From positions 62,001-126,000 of the forward strand of contig JAKLEZ010000017.1 of the NCBI GenBank assembly GCA_022711465.1: a DNA stretch of 64,000 nucleotides, read 5' to 3'. Below the pieces are notes generated by a model, which was given only the letters and a program-made list of their open reading frames with translations, had not been told where the DNA came from and did no database searches. The position numbers and the translations under genes are program-made. How positions within the stretch are numbered: the stretch's first letter is position 1; every line of letters starts with the position of its first letter. This document shows, in pieces, positions 17,856 to 25,625 of this stretch. This DNA is from Planctomycetota bacterium. GTDB taxonomy: Bacteria; Planctomycetota; Phycisphaerae; UBA1845; PWPN01.

Positions 17856-19112
17856 CTAGAGGAAGGCGGCAATGGTCACTCCCAGGCACGAGCCGACCAG
17901 CGCCCCCCCGACCGGGCTTGTCGAGACCGGATGCCAGAGCGTAACCGGGAAGGGCGTGTAGGCCCGAGCTCGACGGACCTGGGATTCATCGAATTCCCGC
18001 CCACATTCCGGACAACGTGGCTCCGGAAGGCCGGTCAGGTTGTAGCCACAACTGGGACACACCATGGGCTGGTCCTCAGGCACCACAACCGTCGACGGAA
18101 AGCCCCTGCGGCTCAGAATGCCCAACACAACCCAGATCGCGGCCCCCGCGAGCATCGAGCCGCCCATCCAGAGTACGTCCGGCCAGGAGTTGATGTCCCA
18201 CAGAACACATCCCATGATGGCGGCCATCCCACAAGTCAGGCTGTCCGACGCGACCGCCAGCGCCGTCCACGATCGCCACCGCGTTGGACTGGTCGCCCTG
18301 GTCTTCACCCTGCACCGCCACAGGCTCAGCAGACCCCCGACCAGGCCAGCGGCGCCGGTCAGGACCCATGGATACCATATGGGTGATGTCTGCATCGTCA
18401 GCAGGGGGATGGCCGCGAAAGTCACCGCGAAATTCGCACCCACCAGCACGCCCGTCAGTTGCCCGAAATGGGGCTCCGGATGAATGAAGCCGACGCGTTG
18501 CTCGAGTCCAGCCAGCTTGTGGCCAACGAGTCCCCCCGCCACGGCGGCGGCAGCAAAAACCACTGTCGAGATGATGCGAATCGGCGTGTTCAGGTTGAAG
18601 TCGTCAAGCACCGACACGGCGATGCTGCCCAGGCCTACACTCAGGACGATGACAGCAAGGACCGACCGCATCAGCCTCAACGGCCGCCCATAGACCTCGC
18701 GATACGGACGATCCGCGAGCAGCGCGTGCCAGGCCATCGGCAGGCTCAGACACAACGGGGCAAGACAGCCCGCAACGTACAGCAGGATGTTGTCCTCCCA
18801 GTCGAACCACAGGACAAGCGCGACCATTCCCTCAATCACGCCCAGTAACAGTCCCATTCCGACGAGCCGAATCCACATCGGCCAGCTCGGACGATGCCGA
18901 CCAGGAAGGTAACCGATCCCGAGCAATAACGGCGCCGCCAGCAAGCCACATCCAGCGGCGACGGGCGCTTGCAGGCAACACGTACAACAACAGCAGGCGA
19001 CTTGATGGAGTCTGCTGGGTGAGTGTTCGAGGAAGTCGCCGACGCCTCGCCGGATGGTGAGGAGTCGAGGCTCCTCCTTCGAGGCTCGATGAGCAACAGG
19101 GTCGCGAAACAT
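17856..19112 (-). CDS. Polytopic membrane protein with SagA-like CCCCTCC N-terminus and C-terminal zinc ribbon
   Basis: 418 residues. A 39-residue hydrophilic N-terminal stretch leads to HQVACCCCTCCLQ (cysteines 40-43, 45, 46), directly followed by the first of about nine transmembrane helices (45-68, then for example 80-102, 108-130, 140-165). Near residue 355 a zinc ribbon CPSCGYNLTGL...CPECGREF, common in planctomycete membrane proteins, is followed by a last hydrophobic helix. The Cys/Thr cluster resembles the modified core of streptolysin-S-type TOMM peptides, and the next two genes are the matching modifying enzymes. No family known to me combines these parts. Function is unknown: modified substrate, transporter/immunity protein, or both. 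The start is uncertain because only a weak ribosome site precedes the ATG. Confidence 0.8.
   Translation of the reverse strand: MFRDPVAHRASKEEPRLLTIRRGVGDFLEHSPSRLHQVACCCCTCCLQAPVAAGCGLLAAPLLLGIGYLPGRHRPSWPMWIRLVGMGLLLGVIEGMVALVLWFDWEDNILLYVAGCLAPLCLSLPMAWHALLADRPYREVYGRPLRLMRSVLAVIVLSVGLGSIAVSVLDDFNLNTPIRIISTVVFAAAAVAGGLVGHKLAGLEQRVGFIHPEPHFGQLTGVLVGANFAVTFAAIPLLTMQTSPIWYPWVLTGAAGLVGGLLSLWRCRVKTRATSPTRWRSWTALAVASDSLTCGMAAIMGCVLWDINSWPDVLWMGGSMLAGAAIWVVLGILSRRGFPSTVVVPEDQPMVCPSCGYNLTGLPEPRCPECGREFDESQVRRARAYTPFPVTLWHPVSTSPVGGALVGSCLGVTIAAFL
18975..18995 (-). other. CCCCTCC core-like motif (residues 40-46 of the membrane protein)
   Basis: Seven codons TGC TGT TGT TGT ACG TGT TGC. Six cysteines and one threonine in a row are potential cyclodehydration sites for the adjacent YcaO enzyme. 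The motif is preceded by a His-Gln-Val-Ala stretch and followed by a membrane helix. Confidence 0.5.
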
Positions 19113-19935
19113 GAACGTTCCCGCTCGCCAGGCGCGTCAGGCGATGCAAATCTAACCATGGGACTCGAGATAGACAAGGTCGAACCAGATGAAAGGGAGA
19201 AGGAAGAACGTTGCCTACGCCAGAAAGTCGATGAGACCCCCCACGCCGCGCCAGAGTAGGACTCTCTGGCGCTCCCCGAAGGAGATCTCATCTGCGATCG
19301 GAGCTGCAACTGGCGGCGGCGACTCGTTGGGCCACCACCGGTGAACCTCGTCGAGGAAAGCCGAGTGCGCCGGCCAGGGTTTCCAGGGCTCGATAGCCCG
19401 GACTCGGCCGTCCTGCGGCGCGCCGGACCTACTACCCCACAGTGCCACGAGCCGCTGTGGGCAGAGGGTCCCCGCCTCGGGTAACTTCGCCAAGCACCAA
19501 TGCACGTACAACGGGGCGATCAGTGTCCGTGGGTGCCCCGTCCACTCGCCCGCTCCAATTGGGCATATCGGGGGTATCAAGGTGCGCTACTCCCCCCTCA
19601 TGTGACTTCTTTCCTACCGGAAGCACCGAAGGGATCCCCTCTGGAGGCCAATCCCTCGCTCTCACAAGGCGGATTATCGGCAATCCATGTGCCGAAAACC
19701 CGCCTTCCAGTATTATGGACAGGACCGTCCCGATAAGCTTCGCGATGGCATGAGGTTGCCGAGCGGTGTTTTTCCGCCTCAGGCATCCGCCTTATATCGT
19801 GCATCCATCTCAGATGTTGACGAGGGGCAACACGTGCAAAGCCCCTGGACGGCCTAACTTTCTGCCTGAATAGCGGTTATCATCAGCGTCCGGAATCCGC
19901 ACTTTGTGGTTTTTTGGGGACATCGAGGAGAAGGC
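19113..19935. other. Gene-poor 0.8-kb stretch upstream of the TOMM-like operon and queA
   Basis: No convincing gene. A 121-residue minus-strand frame (19215-19580) ends WRGVGGLIDFLA and is followed, after its stop, by a hydrophobic run in the same frame, so it could be a broken membrane-protein fragment, but no family is recognised. A pair TAACTT-17-TATCAT near 19860-19885 could be a weak queA promoter. Confidence 0.35.
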
Positions 19936-21009
19936 TTGTTCACGCGTGAGTTGCAGTACGACTTGCCATCCGAGCTCATTGCCCAGCAACCGAGGTCTCG
20001 GCGGGACGCCAGCCGGCTGTTGGTCCTTGACCAGCGAAGTGGCCGGTGTCGCCACGAGACCTTCAACCGGCTGCCCGATCTGCTCCCCTCGGGTGCGTTG
20101 CTGGTGCTCAACGACACTCGTGTCCTGCCTGCGCGACTCAAGATGCATCGCCGAACCGGCGGGCGCGTTGAGGGGCTTTACATCGGCGACGTATCGCCCG
20201 GCGTCTGGGAGATGATGGTCACCGGTGCGGGGCGGCTCCGAGCTGAGGAGGAGCTGTTCGTCGACGGCAGCGAGCAGCGTCTTCGGCTCCTCGACCGGAT
20301 GGAGCGAGGCACTTGGCAGGTCCGGCCTGAACCACCCGGCGAAGTGGTGGCCATACTCGAGCGCGACGGCTTCATGCCCCTGCCGCCCTACATTCAGCGT
20401 CGTGGGGAGATCTCGGCCGATCAGGCGGCTCTTGACGCCGAGCGGTATCAGACCATTTACGCCTGCCAGTTGGGAGCGGTGGCGGCCCCGACGGCCGGCC
20501 TGCACTTCACCCCGGAGCTGTTCGAGCGGCTGCGGACGGCGGGCTTCGAGATCGTTCCTGTCACGCTGCACGTTGGGATGGGAACGTTCGCGCCGATCCG
20601 CGTCGAGAATCTGGCCGACCACCTGATGCACGCCGAGTGGTATGATTGCCCGGCATCGACCGCCGCGAGCATCAACCGAGCTCGCGATGAAGGCCGGCCG
20701 ATCATCGGCGTCGGCACCACGTCCGTGCGGGTGCTGGAGACCTGTGCCGGTGAGGACGGGACGGTTCAAGCCGGCACGGGTTGGACGCGGATCTTCATTT
20801 ACCCGCCCCGAAGGTTCAAAGTCGTGACGGGCATGATCACCAACTTTCACCTCCCCGGCAGTACGCTGCTCGCCCTGTTGTTTGCCTTCGCAGGACGCGA
20901 GCATGTCCTCGGGGCCTACAATGAGGCGATTCGCGAACGGTATCGCTTCTACAGCTACGGCGACGCGATGCTGGTCTACCCTGACGCCGTAGGGGGCGGG
21001 AAACGATGA
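19936..21009 (+). CDS. queA: S-adenosylmethionine:tRNA ribosyltransferase-isomerase QueA
   Basis: 357 residues. QueA transfers and isomerises the ribose of SAM onto preQ1 in tRNA to form epoxyqueuosine. Family motifs are present throughout: YDLPSELIAQQP at the N-terminus, LLVLNDTRVLPARL, PLPPYIQR, ERYQTIYA...GAVAAPTAGLHFT, LHVGMGTFAPIR, IIGVGTTSVRVLE and the end ITNFHLPGSTLLALLFAFAGRE...YRFYSYGDAMLV. The start is taken as TTG at 19936 because GAGGAG sits five bases before it and this gives the usual FTRELQYDLP N-terminus; the longer GTG frame would bury that site. No other queuosine gene is in the window. rtcB follows after 28 bp. Confidence 0.96.
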   Translation: MFTRELQYDLPSELIAQQPRSRRDASRLLVLDQRSGRCRHETFNRLPDLLPSGALLVLNDTRVLPARLKMHRRTGGRVEGLYIGDVSPGVWEMMVTGAGRLRAEEELFVDGSEQRLRLLDRMERGTWQVRPEPPGEVVAILERDGFMPLPPYIQRRGEISADQAALDAERYQTIYACQLGAVAAPTAGLHFTPELFERLRTAGFEIVPVTLHVGMGTFAPIRVENLADHLMHAEWYDCPASTAASINRARDEGRPIIGVGTTSVRVLETCAGEDGTVQAGTGWTRIFIYPPRRFKVVTGMITNFHLPGSTLLALLFAFAGREHVLGAYNEAIRERYRFYSYGDAMLVYPDAVGGGKR

Positions 21010-21037
21010 ATGAGACACCTGAAGCGAGACGGTCGGC

Positions 21038-22456
21038 ATGAAGGCTCGTGAACTGCTCAAGATAGGATACCCCCAGGGGCCGATTCTCGGCATGGCTCGG
21101 GCCGCGGCCGGGGTGGCTCGCGTGTCCGGCAAGACTGCCCGTCAAGTGCGGTCCATTCTGGAGCAGCTCCTGCGTGAGCCGGCCCACTTCTCTGAGGATC
21201 CCATCTTCGGGGCTCTGGCGGCGGAGCTCCTTGCCCAGGGCATTCAACCGAAGACACTGCCAACACTTTTTTCCACGATGGACTACCGCCGTGCGGAGGA
21301 GCTGACTTACCAAGTCTGGGGCCAGGACATCGATGCCGATGCCCACCAGCAGATGCGCAACGCATGCCGGCTGCCGATCTCGGTGGCCGGAGCCCTGATG
21401 CCTGATGCCCACGTCGGCTACGGCCTACCGATCGGTGGTGTACTGGCCACCGAGAACGCGGTGATTCCCTACGCGGTGGGCGTAGACATTGCCTGCCGCA
21501 TGATGATGACCGTGTTCAATCTACCGCCGGATCAGTTGGCGGAGGACTCGTCCCGGTTCGCGGGCATCTTGGAGGAGAACACGCGTTTCGGCGTCGGGGC
21601 GGAGTGGCGGCCACGGCGTTACCACCCGGTCATGGACGAAGACTGGCGCATCAGTTCGACGACCGCTCACGTCAAGGACCTCGCCCACAGGCAACTCGGG
21701 ACCTCCGGTTCCGGGAATCACTTTGTCGAGTTTGGTGAGCTTCTGCTCAAGGAGTCTGTCCGGGGCGTTGAGCCCGGCCGGTACCTGGCCGTCCTGTCGC
21801 ACAGCGGGAGTCGCGGCCCGGGCAACAAGGTGGCCACCCAGTTCAGCAAGTGGGCGATGAGCAAGCACCACCGCATGCCCAAGGAGCTTCGGCATCTTGC
21901 CTGGTTGGATCTGAGCGGCGATGGGGCCGAGTACTGGGCGGCCATGGAGTTGATGGGCCGATACGCGTCCGCTAACCACCACATCATCCATCGCCAGATT
22001 GTTGCGGCCGTGGGCGAGTCTCCGCTCCTGCAGATCGAGAACCACCACAACTTCGCCTGGCGCGAGATCCATGATGGCCGGGAGGTGATCGTGCACCGCA
22101 AGGGGGCGACACCGGCCGGCAGGCGGATGCTGGGCATCATCCCGGGCTCGATGGCCTCCCCGGCTTACCTGGTTGAGGGGCTGGGCGACGCGTCCTCACT
22201 GAGCTCGGCCTCACACGGCGCCGGGCGGCGAATGTCGCGTTCCGCGGCCTTCAAGCAGAACACCTGGCCGGAGGTGAAGAAGTACCTCGCCGACCGCGGC
22301 GTGATGCTCCTTTCGGCCGGGTTGGACGAGGCTCCCTGGGTGTACAAGGACATCGACGAAGTCATGGCTGCCCAGCAGGATCTGGTCCGCCCGCTGGCCC
22401 GCTTCATGCCCCGGATCGTCAAGATGTCGCCGGCCGGGGAGCGGCCGGAAGACTGA
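21038..22456 (+). CDS. rtcB: RtcB-family RNA ligase
   Basis: 472 residues. RtcB joins 2-prime,3-prime-cyclic phosphate (or 3-prime phosphate) RNA ends to 5-prime OH ends through a GMP-histidine intermediate with Mn2+. Seen: MPDAHVGYGLPIGGVLA, AVGVDIACRM (metal Cys retained, but ACR instead of the usual GCG), GTSGSGNHFVEFGE, LSHSGSRGPGN, NHHNFAWRE and VHRKGATPAGR, with the guanylated-His region near the end of the core. The first 80 residues add a helical extension. It is co-directional with queA, 28 bp downstream, and probably co-transcribed. No archease gene or RtcR regulator is in the window. Confidence 0.94.
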   Translation: MKARELLKIGYPQGPILGMARAAAGVARVSGKTARQVRSILEQLLREPAHFSEDPIFGALAAELLAQGIQPKTLPTLFSTMDYRRAEELTYQVWGQDIDADAHQQMRNACRLPISVAGALMPDAHVGYGLPIGGVLATENAVIPYAVGVDIACRMMMTVFNLPPDQLAEDSSRFAGILEENTRFGVGAEWRPRRYHPVMDEDWRISSTTAHVKDLAHRQLGTSGSGNHFVEFGELLLKESVRGVEPGRYLAVLSHSGSRGPGNKVATQFSKWAMSKHHRMPKELRHLAWLDLSGDGAEYWAAMELMGRYASANHHIIHRQIVAAVGESPLLQIENHHNFAWREIHDGREVIVHRKGATPAGRRMLGIIPGSMASPAYLVEGLGDASSLSSASHGAGRRMSRSAAFKQNTWPEVKKYLADRGVMLLSAGLDEAPWVYKDIDEVMAAQQDLVRPLARFMPRIVKMSPAGERPED

Positions 22457-22543
22457 CCGCCGACTGCCGCCATTGGCAGCAAACGGCCGGCAGCATGAGA
22501 AGGCGAGGCGTGGGCGACCGGAAGCCGGAGCGCGGGCACCGGC

Positions 22544-23332
22544 TCAGGGTGTCCTGCCGACCGCCTCCGGTGCGGTGGCCGTGGCCAACGGCGGCAGGAC
22601 CCTGTTGATCAGCTCCGCCCACAGGCGATAGCCGGGCTCGTTGAGGTGCAGGCCGTCACGCGAGAGGTCCTTCCTCAGCTGTCCCTGCGTGTCGGCAAAG
22701 GGTGTGTAAACGTCGATGAACGGGCACTTGAAGTCGGCCGCGGTCATCTCCAACCGCTTGTTGAAGTCCGCGACGTATGTCGTTAGTGGGGAAAACCGGT
22801 CACGAGTGGGGAACAGACCGACGATGACCAGAGGCACATCAGGCAGCCGCGTGCGGATCTCCTTGACGACCTTTCGATAGCACCTGTCGATTTCGTTCAT
22901 CGAAGGCTTGCCGTTCCGCCACAGTTCGCCCAGATCGTTGACGCCGTTCTCGAGGATGATGAAGCCGGGGTTGCAGTCGAAGATGGAGCTGTCCAGACGA
23001 TGCAGCACGCCGCGATCTTCGATGCCGATCCGGTCGGATGCGATGCCGCGGTTGACGACTCGTCGGCCGGGAAGCAGCTTGGACGCGTCGAATCCCTCGA
23101 CGTGTGACGAGCCGACCATGACGATGTTCTTGGCGGCCGCGTTCTCCTGCCTGAACCGGGCCACCCGGTCGTAGTAGTGTCTGACCCATTTGTCGGCCGT
23201 CGGCGGTGGCTGGGCAGCCGGCGGGCCCGACTTCTTGTCATCGCTGGTCGCGGCCATGCCGGCCACGAGCACCGCGCCGATCACCATTCCCACGGCGATC
23301 GTCCATTGCCACGTCGTGTTTGTCTGATCCAC
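22544..23332 (-). CDS. Membrane-anchored SGNH/GDSL hydrolase
   Basis: 262 residues from a GTG start with GGAG nine bases upstream. One N-terminal membrane helix (residues 9-28) and a Pro-rich spacer place the catalytic domain outside the cytoplasm. All four SGNH blocks are present: IVMVGSSHVEG (Ser), VNRGIASDRIG (Gly), ILENGVNDLGE (Asn) and DGLHLNEPGYRLWAELI (Asp/His). The family covers esterases, lipases and acetyl-xylan or peptidoglycan O-acetyl esterases; the substrate is not predictable. It is convergent with rtcB and separated from it by 87 bp. Confidence 0.87.
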   Translation of the reverse strand: MDQTNTTWQWTIAVGMVIGAVLVAGMAATSDDKKSGPPAAQPPPTADKWVRHYYDRVARFRQENAAAKNIVMVGSSHVEGFDASKLLPGRRVVNRGIASDRIGIEDRGVLHRLDSSIFDCNPGFIILENGVNDLGELWRNGKPSMNEIDRCYRKVVKEIRTRLPDVPLVIVGLFPTRDRFSPLTTYVADFNKRLEMTAADFKCPFIDVYTPFADTQGQLRKDLSRDGLHLNEPGYRLWAELINRVLPPLATATAPEAVGRTP

Positions 23333-23407
23333 GGATCAGGTCTCCTGAACAGACCGTCCTCTTCTTGCCGACTAACGGTCATGGGCGGCTGACACCCGGG
23401 TTGCGTC

Positions 23408-24028
23408 TCAGGGCCCGTTTTTCACTCCCACTGCCGTATAGTAGTACCCGCCGAGCCGCTGGGCGACCTGCAAGTTGGGAGACAACTCCGCCAGCCTGGC
23501 CACGTAAGGGCGACACGGCTCCACGTGGTTCAGCCGCATCCAATTTCGCAGTGCCCGCCCCGCCGGCCCCCATCCCTCGAAGGTGCCAAAGTCCAGGACG
23601 ACCAATCTTCCCCCCGGCCGCAAGTGCTCCCACGCCCGATCGATCGCTCCCTGCCAGTTGCAGATCATGGTCAGACTATACGCAAAGAGGATCGCGTCAA
23701 AGGCCCGCTTGAGGCGAATCCGGCTGGCGTCGCCGGCTACCAGTGCGACATTGCGCCATCGGTGTGAAGTCACTCGTCGCTCTGCACGCCGAAGCATGTC
23801 CACTGAGAGATCGAGACCGATGATGCGTCCGCCCCGCCGGGGATCGAGCCGCTGCTGAAGGCGGCCGAAGTTCAGCCCTGTCCCGCAACCCACATCCAAC
23901 ACCCAACCGTCCGATGGAAGTCCCAGCAGCTCGACGGCCCGCGAACGACCGTGGAGGAACAACCACCGCGTCCAGTCGTACAGTGGAGCCTGGCGGCGAT
24001 AGAAGCGTTGAACAGCGGACTCGGTCAA
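23408..24028 (-). CDS. Class I SAM-dependent methyltransferase, UbiE-like
   Basis: 206 residues if started at the TTG preceded by AAAGGA; the ATG at 24091 would add 21 residues and has no better site. Motif I is VLDVGCGTGLNFGRL, the acidic loop is IIGLDLSVDMLRRAE, motif II is DAILFAYSLTMI and motif III is LRPGGRLVVLDFG. The N-terminus FYRRQAPLYDWTRWLF resembles the UbiE/COQ5 and phosphatidylethanolamine N-methyltransferase groups, so a lipid or quinone substrate is possible. It lies just downstream of tRNA-Arg on the same strand. Confidence 0.86.
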   Translation of the reverse strand: MTESAVQRFYRRQAPLYDWTRWLFLHGRSRAVELLGLPSDGWVLDVGCGTGLNFGRLQQRLDPRRGGRIIGLDLSVDMLRRAERRVTSHRWRNVALVAGDASRIRLKRAFDAILFAYSLTMICNWQGAIDRAWEHLRPGGRLVVLDFGTFEGWGPAGRALRNWMRLNHVEPCRPYVARLAELSPNLQVAQRLGGYYYTAVGVKNGP

Positions 24029-24108
24029 CGGACATCCTTTGATGATGCGTTGCTTCCACCGCGCGTGGTCGCCTTCGCCTCTCTCTGGCATCCCCGGTTT
24101 GCCTCCAC

Positions 24109-24182
24109 CACGCCCGGCAGGACTCGAACCTGCGACCGACGGATTAGAAATCCGTTGCTCTATCCGACTGAGCTACGGGCGT
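24109..24182 (-). tRNA. tRNA-Arg (anticodon UCU)
   Basis: Cloverleaf on the minus strand: acceptor ACGCCCG pairs CGGGCGT, D-arm GCTC/GAGC, anticodon stem ACGGA/TCCGT with loop TTTCTAA giving UCU at 34-36, T-arm GCAGG TTCGAGT CCTGC. Discriminator G; CCA is not encoded. Confidence 0.96.
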
Positions 24183-24392
24183 AACGCCTCTCCAGTTGGG
24201 CAGTTGCGACGCGCACCGGACACGGGCTGGACACGCTGCGTACACCCGGGCGTACACCCTGCTGGACGTACGTTGCCGGATCTCGCGGGGGATCCACGAA
24301 CGACGGGCGCGGCGCGAGCATTTTAACCCCCTCAACCGGGTCGGGCAACGCTGCTGGTGGCCAAGTCCACACCGAGGACGCGGGCGTCGGTG

Positions 24393-24469
24393 AGCAGTCA
24401 GGGAGTACAAGTCAGCAGCCGGCGCTCAGCAGCCAGCGCCGAGCAGTCAGCGCTCAGCGGTCAGCGATC
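24393..24469. repeat. Degenerate tandem heptamer repeat, about 11 units
   Basis: Consecutive 7-base units follow the pattern AGCRSTC: agcagtc, agggagt, acaagtc, agcagcc, ggcgctc, agcagcc, agcgccg, agcagtc, agcgctc, agcggtc, agcgatc. The last four are the best preserved. Not a CRISPR: units are contiguous, with no spacers. Confidence 0.65.
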
Positions 24470-25073
24470 GGCAGGAGGTGAGTGGGCCTCTGGCCGGGCG
24501 AAAAGCCGATTGCGCCAAACGAACCCAAGCTGCTCCCTGTAGTCCGTAAACCACTTGTTCGTCGAGTCTTACGCAACCACGCGAATCCGTTCGCATCCTC
24601 CATCCTCAGCTGGCCGGGGGTAACCCTGGGGACCCAGCTTGATTGACTGTCACGGCTTCAGGCCTCCCGTTTTACCCTGTGGGCTCCGGCAGGAAGAGAC
24701 TTGGACAGGAGAACAACGCAACGTACGTTCCGATGTGGAGCGAGCAAGGAGCGGCTTACGAACGATGGACGACGGCCGATCTCCGACGGACGGGTGCCGC
24801 GGCTGTCTCAGGCCACATAGTGCTACGGTCCGAGAAGCCGGCGATTGTGCTGTGACCGTCGCCCGGTGCCGCGATCGTCCATTGCCGGGTTGTGCTATGC
24901 AGCGTGTATGCGGATGAACTTGGCCATAACGACATATTTCATAATACTTTATATTAGTGTGCCCGAAGGCAGAGGTCCTGCAACACCGGTTGGGATTATT
25001 CGCAAGCCGATTTGCCTTTCCTCGGTTTGAATCCTACAAATGATATGGAAGCTGTCGTGTCCCCTTTCAACGG

Positions 25074-25112
25074 CCCCGTCCTTCCGGTCAAACGGAGGGA
25101 CGGGGTTATTTT
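25074..25112 (+). terminator. Strong rho-independent terminator without an upstream gene
   Basis: A 13-bp stem (25074-25086 with 25093-25105, one G-U pair) closes a six-base loop GTCAAA and is followed by TTATTTT. No plus-strand protein gene precedes it for about 2.6 kb, which suggests an unrecognised RNA transcript ending here. Confidence 0.72.
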
Positions 25113-25197
25113 GTGCCTTGTCAGGGGCAAGTGTTCCAAGTAATCTACGCGGTTCGCGGCTGGCGGGGGTCTTCGTGCCGGCCGGGCGCGGGTCCGC

Positions 25198-25269
25198 GCC
25201 GATGTAGCTCAACGGTAGAGCACGGCTTTCGTAAAGCCGGGGTTGAGGGTTCGAATCCCTCCATCGGCT
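25198..25269 (+). tRNA. tRNA-Thr (anticodon CGU)
   Basis: Acceptor GCCGATG pairs CATCGGC, D-arm GCTC/GAGC, anticodon stem CGGCT/AGCCG with loop TTCGTAA giving CGU, T-arm GAGGG TTCGAAT CCCTC. CCA is not encoded. Confidence 0.96.
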
Positions 25270-25625
25270 GTTTACCAGCCAGATTCCTCATCCGCATGTT
25301 CCGGGTCCGTTCCTGTCGTCAGCTGGGCGGCAACGGAGGCAGGGCGGGCTCGGTCAGGCCGGCCGATCGGTGGGACCACGTCTGTGAGAGGGGATGCGGC
25401 CGCAGTGTTGGCGGATGACGTCTCGGGCCCTTCACAGGCCTGGCCGAGTTCGGTATGGTTCATTCCCGGCAGCCGGTCACGGGACCGGTGGTCGCAGTGC
25501 ATCTCGTCCTCAGGCTGGTGTCGGAGCCTGCAGACCGGTCCGCGTCAAGAGTTGCGGGCCACGAGGCGAGCCACAAGCGGCTGGGACGGCACGATTCTCG
25601 TCCACATGAAGCGAGGAGGACGCCC
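25270..25625. other. Intergenic stretch before the rhamnosidase gene
   Basis: Nothing recognisable apart from AGGAGG just before the ATG at 25626. The frame of the rhamnosidase gene stays open back to 25455 but shows no protein-like sequence there. Confidence 0.5.

Larger units (their letters stand above)
24183..25197. other. One-kb intergenic region between two tRNA genes
   Basis: Holds the heptamer-repeat patch (24393-24469), an AT-rich stretch (24927-24957) unlike its surroundings and a strong terminator (25074-25112). A 70-codon frame from a TTG (24643-24855) shows no recognisable family or ribosome site and is not called as a gene. Confidence 0.5.

Noticed and set aside
24393..24469. 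CRISPR array
   Set aside because: Units are contiguous 7-mers without spacers, and no cas genes are present.
24643..24855. Small protein gene of 70 codons
   Set aside because: TTG start without ribosome site, no recognisable motif and only mild codon bias.
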